From: G963704535 sp963704535
Lineage (GTDB): Bacteria > Chloroflexota > Chloroflexia > Chloroflexales > Roseiflexaceae
Length of the DNA: 64,000 bases
NCBI GenBank assembly: GCA_963704535.1
Contig: OY969916.1
Coordinates: 1,860,001-1,924,000, forward strand
Reading direction: 5' to 3'
Shown here: in pieces, positions 51,579 through 60,411 of the stretch
Position numbering within the stretch: position 1 is the first letter of the stretch
Layout: each line of letters starts with the position of its first letter
Position numbers and translations under genes: made by a program
The notes under the pieces: generated by a model
What the model saw: only the letters and a program-made list of their open reading frames with translations
What the model was told of the DNA's origin: nothing
The model's database searches: none

Positions 51579-51619
51579 AGGCGCAGCTGTATCGAAGGGC
51601 AGTTTTGGGATAGGCTCTA
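51579..51619. mobile_element. Right-end fragment of the MITE-like element
   Basis: GGCGCAGCTGTATCGAAGGG, then AGTTTTGGGATAGGCTCTAA, matches the right 40 bp of the element at 35959-36040 with a few changes. No left end is seen nearby. Confidence 0.7.
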
Positions 51620-51626
51620 AGTGAAG

Positions 51627-52424
51627 CTACTCACCGACTGGCGAGAGCAGGTAGCCCTTGCCGCGCACATTGAGGATGTAGCGCGGCGCGCTGGGGTCGG
51701 GCTCAAGCTTCTGGCGCAGGTGGTGGATGTGCGGCTTGATCAGCTCGCCGGCCTCCAGCTCACCGGCATCATACGCTTGGGCGCAGCGCACCAACTGCGT
51801 GTACGGCGGCATGGTGCCGGCGTGCTCGGCCAGGCACAGCAGCACCCGGAACTCGGTTGGGGTCAATGGCAGCGTTCGCCCGGCCAGCGTCGCGACCTGC
51901 CGCCACGAGTCGAGCTGCAATGCCCCGACACTGATCAGGCGTCCGGTGGAGGGCTCGGAGGGGTTCGCCTCGTCAGTTGCCGCCGCAGCGCCACGCAGCT
52001 CTTGCACCGCCGTACCGACCACGTCGAGCAATGTGCGCTGGCGCAACTGCTGGGTGCGCGCCGCCAGCCCAGCTTTGACCCGCTCGATCACCTGGGGTGG
52101 GTCGGTGGTCTTGAGCAGGTAGTCGAAGACGCCCTGGTGCAATCCCTCGATCGCGGTGTCGAGCGAGCCGTGGCCGGTCAGCACGATGATCGCGGTATCG
52201 GGCTGGCGCTGCCGCGCCGCCGCCACCACCTGCATCCCGTCTATCCCCGGCATCTTCAGGTCCACCAGCAGGAGGTCGAAGGCATGTTGCTCCAGCAGCG
52301 TGACGGCCTCCTCGCCGTTCTCAGCCGAGGTGACCTCGTACCCGGCGCGCTTGAGCAGCGCGCTCAGCGTCAGGCGAATGCTGGATTCATCATCAACGAG
52401 CAGAATTCGAGCGGGCTGGCTAAT
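51627..52424 (-). CDS. Response regulator: receiver plus winged helix, possible ATT start
   Basis: About 265 residues. The receiver domain reads ARILLVDDESSIRLTLSALL, then LLLVDLKMPGIDG with the phospho-acceptor Asp, IIVLTGHGSLDTAIEGLHQG and DYLLKTTDP. The output domain is an OmpR-type winged helix (LPLTPTEFRVLLCLAEH, IKPHIHHLRQKLEPD, VRGKGYLLSP). The architecture matches the regulator at 22273. No ATG, GTG or TTG lies in frame ahead of the receiver; ATT 52424 has GCAGGAG 5 nt before it and may be the start. Otherwise ATG 52438 in another frame plus one missing base would give MQEQALASPARILL. No kinase is adjacent. Confidence 0.8.
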   Translation of the reverse strand: MSQPARILLVDDESSIRLTLSALLKRAGYEVTSAENGEEAVTLLEQHAFDLLLVDLKMPGIDGMQVVAAARQRQPDTAIIVLTGHGSLDTAIEGLHQGVFDYLLKTTDPPQVIERVKAGLAARTQQLRQRTLLDVVGTAVQELRGAAAATDEANPSEPSTGRLISVGALQLDSWRQVATLAGRTLPLTPTEFRVLLCLAEHAGTMPPYTQLVRCAQAYDAGELEAGELIKPHIHHLRQKLEPDPSAPRYILNVRGKGYLLSPVGE

Positions 52425-52679
52425 GCTTGCTCCTGCATACGGTCGCGATCTTAAGACACTCTGACACGCCGATCGTAGATCGTCGCCGCAGGTGTGTCAA
52501 ATAGGAGTTGCCGCACATCTATGTTATACTGTGGCCCAATTTGCCCCCACGTGATGCCGGGAAGCAGTTCCGTGGGTCTGAAGCACCCTCGCCTGTGCTG
52601 TGCCCGCCGCTGCTTTCACCCCCCCTCCCGAGCCACCCCGGAGCGCTGGCGACGCAGCGCCTGCCAAGGACAAAACGCA

Positions 52680-54633
52680 ATGTCCTGTCCTGATCCGCGC
52701 ACGGCGGCGATGCGCCGCAAGCGAGCCAGCCAGTCGTTCTTGACGGTAGTCGGAATGGCCGGCGGGGCGTTCGCCCTCTTCTTGCTGCTCCGGCCACTGA
52801 TGACGCTGAATCCATTCCTCTTCTTTGGGGCTGTCGCGCTGATCGGGTGTATCCTGGGCGCGCTGCTCCTTAGCGCGCTGCTGGCCGGCCACCGGCGCGC
52901 GCTGGGCGCGCTGCGGGCCAGCGAGCAGCACCACCGGATGACGCTGGCCAGCCTCGGCGATGCCGTGCTGACCACTGACGCGGGCGGGCGGGTAACATTC
53001 CTGAACGCAGCGGCGGAGGCACTGACCGGGTGGCCGGCAGAGGCGGCCAGCGGGCAGGCAAGCACCACCGTCCTGCGCCTGGTCAGCGATGGCACGCGCT
53101 ACCCAGTGGATCGCCTGGTCGAGCTGGTGATTCATGGCGGTGAAGGCATGCGCCTGGTCGGTCAGGTGGTGCTGATCGCCCGCGATGGGGCCGAGCGCCC
53201 GGTGGAATATCGCGGCGCGCCGATCCAGGCCGACGATGGGACAGTCCTGGGTGCCGCGCTCATCCTATACGACATCAGCGCCCGCAAGCAGATCGAGGAC
53301 CAACTCCAGCGGCAGACGGTCTCCGATGGCGTGACAGGCCTGGCCAACCGCACCCTGTTCCTGAGTAGCGTGCAACAGGCCCTAGCCCGCGCCAGGCGCC
53401 GCCCGGACTATGGGTTCGCGGTGCTGATGCTGGACCTCGACCGCTTCAAGACCGTGAATGACAGCCTTGGGCCGCAGGCCGGCGACCAACTGCTGGCGGC
53501 CACCGGGCACCGTATTAGCGCCTGCGTACGCTCGACCGACACCGTGGCGCGATTGAGCGGCGACGAGTTCGCGATCCTGCTCGACGATTGTACCGAGAGC
53601 AGCGCGGGCCGTTCGCGTCGCCGACCACATCCAGCAGCGGCTGATGGCGCCGCTGGTGATCAGCGAGCACGAGCTGGTCGTGACAGCGACTACCGGGATC
53701 ACAATGAGCAGCACCGGCTACGACCAGCCGGAGGCCATGCTGCGTGACGCCAGCATTGCGCTGTCGCGCGCCAGGGTCGAGGGCAAGGCCCGCCACGCGC
53801 TGTTCGACACGGCCATGCACGCCCACACCCGCACGCTGCTCCAGCGCGAGGCCGAGCTGCGGCGGGCCATCCAGCGCGACGAGTTCTGCCTGCACTACCA
53901 GCCGATCGTGGCGCTCTCAAGCGGCATGATCATTGGCGTCGAAGCGCTGATCCGCTGGCAGCACCCGCAGCGCGGGCTGGTGTCGCCGATCGAGTTCATT
54001 CCACTGGCCGAAGACACCGGGCTGATCGTGCCGCTGGGCGAGTGGATCGTGCGCTCGGCGTGCCAGCAGGCGAAAGCCTGGCGGGACGCGGGCATCACCC
54101 CCTTCAGCGTGACGGTGAACCTGTCGGCGCGCCAGTTCAAGCACAACGACATGCCGGCGCTGCTGGAGCGGCTGCTACGCGAAACCGGCTGCCCTCCAGC
54201 GGCGATCCACCTGGAGCTGACCGAAACCAGCGTGATGGAGGATGCGGAGACGACGATCAAGACGCTGGAGGCGTTGCGCTCGATCGGGGTTGGGCTGGCG
54301 ATCGACGATTTTGGGACCGGCTACTCCTCGCTGCGCTATTTGCAGCGTTTCCCGATCAGCACCCTGAAGATCGACCGCTCGTTTGTACGCAACAGCCCCA
54401 GCGACACCCAGAGTGCGGCGATCATCACGGCGATGATCGCGTTGGCCCATCGCCTTAACCTGAACGTGATCGCCGAGGGGGTCGAGACGCTGGATCAGCA
54501 CGCCTTCTTGCAGGCCGAGCAGTGCGACGCATTCCAGGGCTATATCTGTAGCCGCCCGATCCCCGCCGCGCAGATTGCGCCGCTGATTCAGACCGGACCA
54601 TGGGTGGCGGCGTTGGGGTCAGTCGGCCACTGA
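52680..54633 (+). CDS. Membrane PAS-GGDEF-EAL protein, one frame break
   Basis: After repair, about 650 residues that would make or break cyclic-di-GMP. Two TM helices lie near residues 20-60 (GGAFALFLLLRPLMTLNPFL, GAVALIGCILGALLLSALLA). A PAS domain follows (LASLGDAVLTTDAGGRVTFL), then a GGDEF domain with VLMLDLDRFKTVND and ARLSGDEFAIL (SGDEF variant). The EAL domain has VEALIRWQHP, LELTETSVMED, AIDDFGTGYSSL and VIAEGVETL, so phosphodiesterase residues look intact. The frame breaks in the GGDEF at 53606-53608; dropping one G gives SSAAVRVADHIQQRL. ATG 52680 has AAGGA upstream. Confidence 0.88.
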
Positions 54634-54645
54634 GGGGCGCATGCT

Positions 54646-55644
54646 CTAGCGGCGTGCCCAGCTCACGCCCATACCATCGCCGGCCTGCATCACGTTCCGA
54701 GCCTGCTCCTGGCCCATATCGCGGATGAACAGACCTGTACCGCTGGTGACATAGACGATCCGGCTATCCGGCCCCCAATCGACACTGACCACATTATTGG
54801 CATCCTTGCTAAGTTGCTGGAACCCTTGCCCATCGGCACCGACCAGGCTGGGCACATAGCGTTCATCCTCTCCCCCACGCACCACCCCTGTGCCGAGCAA
54901 GATCTGCGTATCATCAGGCGACCAACGCGGCCACATCGCTGAGACATACGGCCGCTGAAGCACGATCAACTGCCGCGCGTCGCGCCCATCGGGGCGAGCG
55001 ACGAACAGCGCCTCAGTCTGCGATTCGGGTTCGACGGCGACGTAAACCAGCCGATCGCCGGCGGTGGAGAGCGCCGGACTGTGGGCATCGGCAACCAGCA
55101 CCAGCAGTTCCCCAGTAGCCAGATCATAGCGCGCGACATTGCGTCGATCGACCGGCTGCTGGCCCGCACCGGGCTGGTAGCGGTTCAGTGTGAGCAGGAG
55201 CGATCGACCGTCCGATGACCAGACCGGCTCATCGAGCCAGTCGTCCTGGATGCCGACCGCCAGCAACCGCCCTTGGCCCGTCGCACGGTCGAGACCACAG
55301 ATCACGCTGGTGATGCCACGCAGCTTGGGCGATGGAGCCGGGTATCTAAGCGCATAGGCCAGAGTCTGGCCGTCGGGTGACCAGGCTGGGAACGCTGCCG
55401 TGGCGTCCTGGGAGATCGACAGCAGCCAGTTCTGGCCGCTGCCATCCTCGTTGATCGCGACCAGGTTGCCCCCAGCCGCGGCGACGATCGGTGCCGAGAT
55501 CGGCCCTCGCGCGTCGGGGCAGCCGGTTGTGGCGGCGGTGCCGGCCGGCGGGCCGGAATGGGTAGCCATACCGCACCCCGCCAATAGCAGCATTGCCAGG
55601 ATTATGAACGATCGCCAATCCAAGCGAACAAATCGAGCAAACAT
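54646..55644 (-). CDS. TolB-like beta-propeller lipoprotein
   Basis: A 332-residue lipoprotein with signal SFIILAMLLLAGCG (lipobox LLAGC). The mature part is built of PD40/WD40-like blades: DATAAFPAWSPDGQTLAYAL, EPVWSSDGRSLLLTL, VSAMWPRWSPDDTQILLGTG and a last SVDWGPDSRIVYVTS. About six blades fit. Such propellers bind peptides or partners outside the membrane; no enzyme motif is present. ATG 55644 has GGAGGAA upstream. Function unknown beyond surface binding. Confidence 0.85.
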   Translation of the reverse strand: MFARFVRLDWRSFIILAMLLLAGCGMATHSGPPAGTAATTGCPDARGPISAPIVAAAGGNLVAINEDGSGQNWLLSISQDATAAFPAWSPDGQTLAYALRYPAPSPKLRGITSVICGLDRATGQGRLLAVGIQDDWLDEPVWSSDGRSLLLTLNRYQPGAGQQPVDRRNVARYDLATGELLVLVADAHSPALSTAGDRLVYVAVEPESQTEALFVARPDGRDARQLIVLQRPYVSAMWPRWSPDDTQILLGTGVVRGGEDERYVPSLVGADGQGFQQLSKDANNVVSVDWGPDSRIVYVTSGTGLFIRDMGQEQARNVMQAGDGMGVSWARR

Positions 55645-55665
55645 CGAGAGTTCCTCCTTCCAAAC

Positions 55666-55744
55666 GATCACGCCTACGATCTGTGATGGAAAGGGGATTC
55701 TTGAGGGGCGGCCCCTCAAACCCCCCCTTTCAAACAGTCTCTTA
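55666..55744 (+). repeat. Hairpin repeat, family B copy 5
   Basis: GATCTGTGATGGAAAGGGGA...TTGAGGGGCGGCCCCTCAAACCCCCCCTTTCAAACAGTCTC, between two leftward genes. Confidence 0.8.
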
Positions 55745-55830
55745 CAAGTGGTGGCCTGGAAGGAACACCCTCCAGGCCACCACGATCGGCGTGATAGGCT
55801 AACAGCAAGGCGCCGATTGGAAAGCTGCGT

Positions 55831-56385
55831 TTAGCAGCCGGGCCATGCCGTCACCTTATCGTTCGGGTAATTGCGGCCACAGAACGTCGGCGGGACACCC
55901 CACCACAGACCGTCGCTCTTCAGCTTCTGGGTGTTCAGGTGCAGGTGGCAAGAGCCGGTCTGCTTGGCGCCGGTGTAGCCAATGACATTGTTTGTGCCGA
56001 CGACGCTGCCGACGCCCACAGTGATGCTGCTCAGGTGCAAATACTTGGTCTTATATTTGACACCGCCAATGGTCACCTCCATATCGATACGGCCCCAGGT
56101 GCCGGAATCAACATAGACGACCGTCATGTTGTTGTACATTGGGTAGAGCGGCTTGCTGCATAGGCCGACGCCGAAGTCAAGCGCATAGTAGTCGTTATAC
56201 GCATCGACGTGCAGGCCCTCACCGTACCACGAACCATTCATTCGCCACGACTCGGAGTAGAGCCATGGGCTGACACCGTTCGGTGCCGGCTCCGACACAT
56301 GTTGCCCAGCCATAGCCTGGCTGGCTGGGAAAGCTAGGAACCCCAGTAGGGCGACGAGCACAATGAACGGGCAAATCCTCTTCAT
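55831..56385 (-). CDS. Secreted M23/LytM-like protein
   Basis: A 184-residue exported protein. The signal peptide MKRICPFIVLVALLGFLAFP ends near SQAMAG. The mature domain has HVDAYNDYYALDFG (His and Asp in LytM-like positions), KYLHLSSITVGVGSVVG and CHLHLNTQ (His-x-His), the order of M23 zinc peptidases: H-D-HxH. Cys residues in the CSKPLYP, GSCHLH, TFCGR and WPGC parts could form disulfides. Its target might be peptidoglycan cross-links or another protein. ATG 56385 has GGAG 7 nt upstream. It is divergent from the HTH-FGE-like gene with a perfect palindrome between them. Confidence 0.78.
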   Translation of the reverse strand: MKRICPFIVLVALLGFLAFPASQAMAGQHVSEPAPNGVSPWLYSESWRMNGSWYGEGLHVDAYNDYYALDFGVGLCSKPLYPMYNNMTVVYVDSGTWGRIDMEVTIGGVKYKTKYLHLSSITVGVGSVVGTNNVIGYTGAKQTGSCHLHLNTQKLKSDGLWWGVPPTFCGRNYPNDKVTAWPGC

Positions 56386-56455
56386 GGTGAACTCCTTCCT
56401 CTCTATACACAGTTGCACTGTGCGGCTCATTGCGCTACTATACCGCCAGGTATGT

Positions 56456-56473
56456 CACATGTGCGCACATGTG
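56456..56473. promoter_or_regulatory. Perfect 18-bp palindrome between divergent genes
   Basis: CACATGTGCGCACATGTG is its own complement. It lies 8 bp before the ATG of the HTH-FGE-like gene and about 70 bp from the M23-like gene. It is a good candidate operator for the HTH domain encoded next to it. Confidence 0.65.
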
Positions 56474-56481
56474 AGGTGTGA

Positions 56482-57969
56482 ATGAGCGGTTCACCGTCAG
56501 AATTTTCGAATGATCTCAACCTGTCAATCAAAGTATTGCCGGTCTTTGAAAGCACCGATGACCTGGCCTCATTCGCGAAGAAGTTGCGTGTGCTTCGCTT
56601 CCAGACGATCACCGAAGCGGCTACGTTTGTGGGAATCCACCATAGCAATTTCGTTCGGTATGAAGCAGAGGGCGCCGGGCCACCGCTTGGGTACCTAGCC
56701 TGGTTAACTTGTACGATCGAATCCCAGGTCGTCCCCACCGATCGTGACGCCAGCCGGGGGCATCTGCTCCGCGAGATCAATAAAGCACTGCTTCAGCATG
56801 ACCCCACAAAAGCACGCTTTAAGAACTGGCAACAGGTGGAGAATACGGCCAGGAGGTGGCCGGCAAAAGGTCGGAAGCAACCGCAGCAGGTCATCGATGG
56901 CGCAGACGAGGAATCGTCGATCGGAGACGATATCGACGAAGATTGTGATCAACCGCCTGCTGATCTCCAGGAATCCCCACTGGGATGGTGGGGACAGGTC
57001 AAGCAAAAGCGGCAGTTGATCGCGATCGGCGGGCTTCTGGGATTGATTGTAGCGTCCATTGGTGGCTCCTACACATACCAGGCACGGTTTGACGCAGAAA
57101 CGCCGCAGCTTCCAATTCTGGTCTATGAGGAGGCTTTTATTCCGGCGGGACCCTTCATTCAGGGAAGTACGCAGGAGCAGATTGAGTACTTCGGGCGCTT
57201 ATGTGTCGAAGCCCAGACCAACCTGCCGTTTTTGTGCGATGCGACCTTCTTTGAAGATGAGTTCCCCGCGCGGGAAGTCACGCTCTCCAGCTACTTCATT
57301 GATCGCTACGAAGTCACCAACGACGATTTCCAGCAGTTTGTCGCCGCAGAAGGCTATATCACGACCGCTGAACGGGCCGGGCAAAGTCTGGTGCTCATGT
57401 ATGGAACCAGCCTGATCACCGAGGTCGAACAGGCTGATTGGCGCCATCCAGAGGGGCCAGAATCCTCGATCGATGGGCGCGGGAACTATCCCGCCGTGCA
57501 GGTTTCCTACGCTGATGCGATGGCGTACTGCGCTTGGGTGCGCAAGCGGTTGCCCACCGAGGCGGAGTGGGAGAAAGCAGCTCGTGGACCGGAGGGTTGG
57601 TTGTTCCCGTGGGGCAACGAATGGGATTATGCTCACGGGAACTATGTCATCATCACGCCGGATGGGCAGGATATTGCCGGTGGGTTGAGATCGATCGGGA
57701 GCTATCCAGAGGCAAAGAGTCCCTATGGGGTGGAAGATTTGTTGGGCAATGTCTCCGAGTGGGTTGCCGATTGGTATGACCCTGATTATTATAAGAACGG
57801 CCCCCCGGAGCGCAATCCGAAGGGGCCGGATACAAGTCCGAAGGGCCAGCATTCCAAACGTGGAGGAGGGTGGGCAACCCGAGGCGGGTTCCTCCACGGG
57901 GCCTGGCGTATCGATCGACCGGACGAAACCACGAATCTGCTTGGGTTTCGTTGTGCCCGCGATCCGTGA
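56482..57969 (+). CDS. Membrane protein with XRE-like HTH and extracellular FGE-sulfatase-like domain
   Basis: A 495-residue protein with three parts. Residues 25-85 look like a helix-turn-helix of the XRE type (LRVLRFQTITEAATFVGIHH, then RYEAEGAGPPLGYLAWL). An acidic linker leads to one TM helix at about 178-198 (LIAIGGLLGLIVASIGGSYT). Residues 215-495 are a formylglycine-generating-enzyme-like domain: FIPAGPFIQGS, YFIDRYEVTNDDFQQFV, AVQVSYADAMAYCAWV, RLPTEAEWEKAARGPEGW, FPWGNEWD, GNVSEWVADWYDPDYY and GFRCARD. Only one of the two catalytic Cys of true FGE is in place, so sulfatase activation is unlikely; ligand binding or another oxidation is possible. The layout suggests a one-piece transmembrane regulator. 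Confidence 0.85.
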   Translation: MSGSPSEFSNDLNLSIKVLPVFESTDDLASFAKKLRVLRFQTITEAATFVGIHHSNFVRYEAEGAGPPLGYLAWLTCTIESQVVPTDRDASRGHLLREINKALLQHDPTKARFKNWQQVENTARRWPAKGRKQPQQVIDGADEESSIGDDIDEDCDQPPADLQESPLGWWGQVKQKRQLIAIGGLLGLIVASIGGSYTYQARFDAETPQLPILVYEEAFIPAGPFIQGSTQEQIEYFGRLCVEAQTNLPFLCDATFFEDEFPAREVTLSSYFIDRYEVTNDDFQQFVAAEGYITTAERAGQSLVLMYGTSLITEVEQADWRHPEGPESSIDGRGNYPAVQVSYADAMAYCAWVRKRLPTEAEWEKAARGPEGWLFPWGNEWDYAHGNYVIITPDGQDIAGGLRSIGSYPEAKSPYGVEDLLGNVSEWVADWYDPDYYKNGPPERNPKGPDTSPKGQHSKRGGGWATRGGFLHGAWRIDRPDETTNLLGFRCARDP

Positions 57970-57993
57970 TCATAAAGCATTCCTAAATGAGTT

Positions 57994-58043
57994 ATGAAAG
58001 GGGGAGTTTGAGGGGAAGCCCCTCAAGAACTCCCCCTTTCCAC
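57994..58043 (-). repeat. Hairpin repeat, family B copy 6 (short form)
   Basis: GAAAGGGGGAGTTTGAGGGGAAGCCCCTCAAGAACTCCCCCTTTC, a near-perfect hairpin ending two bases before the msrQ stop and between convergent genes, so it can act as a terminator. Confidence 0.85.
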
Positions 58044-58044
58044 A

Positions 58045-58710
58045 TTAATCCGTTGCCGATCCGCGCGTGGGCAGTTTCGCGTCCTTCCCGCGCGAGCGTC
58101 CCCCCAGCCGGTAGCGTAGATTCGTCAGCGCGCGGCGGATAGCGGGGGTGCGTAGCAGCAGCAACCCAGCCACGACCGCGCCATAAGCGAGCGGCTCGCG
58201 GATGTCGGATTTGACCAGCCAGAGGAAATGGACCACCACCAGCGGCACGGCGATGTACACCAGCCGGTGCAGCTTCTTCCAGTTCTTGCCGAGCCGCCGC
58301 ATCCAGCCCTTCGTCGACGTGATCGCCAGCGGGAGCAGCAGCAGAAACGCCGTAAAACCGACCAGGACATAGCGCTTCTCGACGATCGCCTCCTGGATCA
58401 GCTCCCAGTCGAGGCCATAGTCTACCGCCGCGAAGATCAGCAGGTGAATGCAGACGTAAAAGAAGGCGTACAACCCCACTGGGCGCCGCAGCGGCAGCAC
58501 CTGCTTCAGCCCAAACAGCGTGTTGGCAGGCGTGCAGGCCAATGCCAGGGTCAGCAGGATCAGCGCCGTCTTGCCGGTTCGGAAGGTCGCCTCTTGGATC
58601 GGGTTGACGGTCAAGTTGTCGTTCGTGAAGTCCCAGATCAGGACAATAAACGGGATCAAGCAGCCAATGTGCGCGGCTATTCTGAGCCAGTGCTTCTTGA
58701 AAAAAGTCAT
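58045..58710 (-). CDS. msrQ: MsrQ heme-binding membrane subunit (YedZ family)
   Basis: A 221-residue membrane protein with six TM segments, of the ferric reductase-like family. His residues in LRIAAHIGCLIPF, YVCIHLLIFAA and KKLHRLVYIAVPLVVVHFLW are the likely heme ligands. LALACTPANTLFGL and RRPVGLYAF are YedZ wording. It passes electrons from the quinone pool or flavin to MsrP. It follows msrP in the same direction, but two tandem hairpin repeats (58727-58864) lie between them. A basic tail (GGRSRGKDAKLPTRG) ends it. Confidence 0.9.
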   Translation of the reverse strand: MTFFKKHWLRIAAHIGCLIPFIVLIWDFTNDNLTVNPIQEATFRTGKTALILLTLALACTPANTLFGLKQVLPLRRPVGLYAFFYVCIHLLIFAAVDYGLDWELIQEAIVEKRYVLVGFTAFLLLLPLAITSTKGWMRRLGKNWKKLHRLVYIAVPLVVVHFLWLVKSDIREPLAYGAVVAGLLLLRTPAIRRALTNLRYRLGGRSRGKDAKLPTRGSATD

Positions 58711-58726
58711 AGGTGTTTAACCACTG

Positions 58727-58864
58727 CCGTGGTGGAAAGGGGATTCTTGAGGGGGCTGCCCCCTCAAACTCCCCCTTTTCAGACAGCCTCTAATGCCGTG
58801 GTGGAAAGGGGATTCTTGAGGGGGCTGCCCCCTCAAACTCCCCCTTTTCAGACAGCCTCTAATA
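58727..58864 (+). repeat. Hairpin repeat, family B copies 7 and 8 in tandem
   Basis: Two almost identical 69-bp units (from 58727 and 58796): CCGTGGTGGAAAGGGGATTC...TTGAGGGGGCTGCCCCCTCAA...CTTTTCAGACAGCCTCTAAT. The second reaches the msrP stop codon. They stand inside the msrP-msrQ operon, so the hairpin is in the mRNA. Confidence 0.92.
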
Positions 58865-59827
58865 ATTCGCACTCAGGTCCATGCCGCTGTACAGGCCAGC
58901 CACCTGCTCGGCGTAACCGTTGAATGGTAGCGTTTTGCGGCGGCTCAGTTCGCCGATGCGCCGCTCGGTGGACTGCGACCAGCGTGGGTGCGGCACGTCC
59001 GGGTTGACATTGGCGTAGAAGCCGTACTCATTCGGCGCTGCGGTCATCCACAGGCTGGTCGGCTGCTGCTCGACCAGGTCGATCTTGACGATCGACTTGA
59101 TGCTCTTGAAGCCATACTTCCAGGGCACCGCCAGCCGCAGCGGCGCGCCGTTCTGCGCCAGGGCCGGCTTGCCGTACACCCCGGTGACCAGCAACGCCAG
59201 GTCGTTCATCGCCTCGTCGAGCCGCAGCCCCTCGATATAGGGCCAGGTGTACCAGACGCTCTTCTGGCCCGGCATCTCCTCCGGTCGCATCACCGTCTCG
59301 AAGCGCACGTACTTCGCCTGGGCCGTGGGCTCGACTGCGCTTAGCAGCTTGGCTAGCGGAAAGCCGGTCCAGGGGATCACCATCGACCACCCCTCGACGC
59401 AGCGGTGGCGGTAGATGCGATCCTCCTGCGGGAACTGCTTGAGCAGGTCCTCGATCGCGTAGGTCTTGGGCTTACCGACCAGCCCGCCGACCTCCACAGT
59501 CCACGGCGTGGTCTTGAAGTTCTGCGCGAGTGGGGCCACGCCGGCCTTGTCGGTGGTGAACTCGTAGTAGTTATTGTACCCTGTCACTGCCTTATACTCA
59601 GTCAGCGGGTCGCCGAGTTCGTCGGTCTTGCCGGCGACCTGGCCGGGGGCCGGTGCGTTCGCGCCCGCTTCGCCCGCGCCTGCTTCGCCCGCGCTCGGAA
59701 CCGCCTCACGGCCGCAGGCAGCCAGCATAGCCGTAGCAGCGAACATGGCGCCCGCGCCGCGCATGAACTGGCGGCGCGAGCGGAACAGTTGCTCTGGAGT
59801 AATCTCAGAGGAGGGAATCTTTTTCAT
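58859..59827 (-). CDS. msrP: MsrP methionine-sulfoxide reductase, molybdopterin subunit (YedY family)
   Basis: A 322-residue exported molybdoenzyme that repairs oxidised Met in envelope proteins. A Tat signal is visible as SRRQFMRGAGAMFAATAMLAAC; the following Cys also makes a lipobox, so it may be lipid-anchored. The molybdenum ligand is the Cys in YRHRCVEGWSMVIPW; further marks are NYYEFTTDKAGV, ETVMRPEEMPGQ, WPYIEGLRLDEAMND and LAVPWKYGFKSIKSIVKI. A run of PAGEAGAGEAGANAPAPG links the signal to the core. It is first in the operon with msrQ. Confidence 0.93.
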   Translation of the reverse strand: MKKIPSSEITPEQLFRSRRQFMRGAGAMFAATAMLAACGREAVPSAGEAGAGEAGANAPAPGQVAGKTDELGDPLTEYKAVTGYNNYYEFTTDKAGVAPLAQNFKTTPWTVEVGGLVGKPKTYAIEDLLKQFPQEDRIYRHRCVEGWSMVIPWTGFPLAKLLSAVEPTAQAKYVRFETVMRPEEMPGQKSVWYTWPYIEGLRLDEAMNDLALLVTGVYGKPALAQNGAPLRLAVPWKYGFKSIKSIVKIDLVEQQPTSLWMTAAPNEYGFYANVNPDVPHPRWSQSTERRIGELSRRKTLPFNGYAEQVAGLYSGMDLSANY

Positions 59828-59909
59828 CGTTGTCGATCCTTGCTGATTGCTTACGAGAGGTAGTGTATCAGCCTAATCTTAGGAAAGTATGACGGAACTC
59901 TTACGTCAT

Positions 59910-60350
59910 TTACACGGTACGTTCCTGAGAGATATTCTGGAGCGCGGCCTTCAGATCGGCGAACGAGAACGGCTTGGGCAGAAAACCCGCCGGCTGTGGC
60001 CCGCTGAAGGAGTGCAACGCGATATCGGCCGAGTACCCACTCATCACAATAACGCGGACGTCTGATTTGATACGTTGCAGCTCGGCGAAGACCAGATCGC
60101 CGCGCATCTGCGGCATCGAGAGATCGAGCAGAACACACTTGACGATCGGCGCGTGCGTACGAAAGAGTTCCACGCCGCGTTGCGGGTCGGTCTCGTAGAG
60201 CACGGTCATTCCTAGCCGCTTGAGCATCCGCGTAAGCATCTCGCACACGTCCCGCTCATCGTCCACAATCAGGACGAGCTGGGGGTCTGAAGCTGGCACT
60301 GGGGCTATCGACAACTCTACTGTTTCTTGATTGTTCACGCGCAACCTCAC
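59910..60350 (-). CDS. Stand-alone response regulator (receiver domain only)
   Basis: A 146-residue CheY-like protein. LVLIVDDERDVCEMLTRML gives the acidic pair, VLLDLSMPQMRGDL the phospho-acceptor Asp, VIVMSGYSAD the Thr/Ser position and GFLPKPFSFADLKAAL the Lys. There is no output domain, so it acts by protein contacts, for example in a phosphorelay. The start may be GTG 60350 or, with GAGG before it, GTG 60338. No kinase is adjacent. A family C hairpin lies upstream. Confidence 0.88.
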   Translation of the reverse strand: MRLRVNNQETVELSIAPVPASDPQLVLIVDDERDVCEMLTRMLKRLGMTVLYETDPQRGVELFRTHAPIVKCVLLDLSMPQMRGDLVFAELQRIKSDVRVIVMSGYSADIALHSFSGPQPAGFLPKPFSFADLKAALQNISQERTV

Positions 60351-60411
60351 GATCTGGGCGAACCACGATTGCCGCCTGTTCCGATTGATAGTGCAAGCTA
60401 TTGCAAGTTCG

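Noticed and set aside
56482..57969. Sulfatase-activating formylglycine-generating enzyme
   Set aside because: The second catalytic Cys is absent, no sulfatase gene is near, and the HTH-TM layout points to a regulatory protein.
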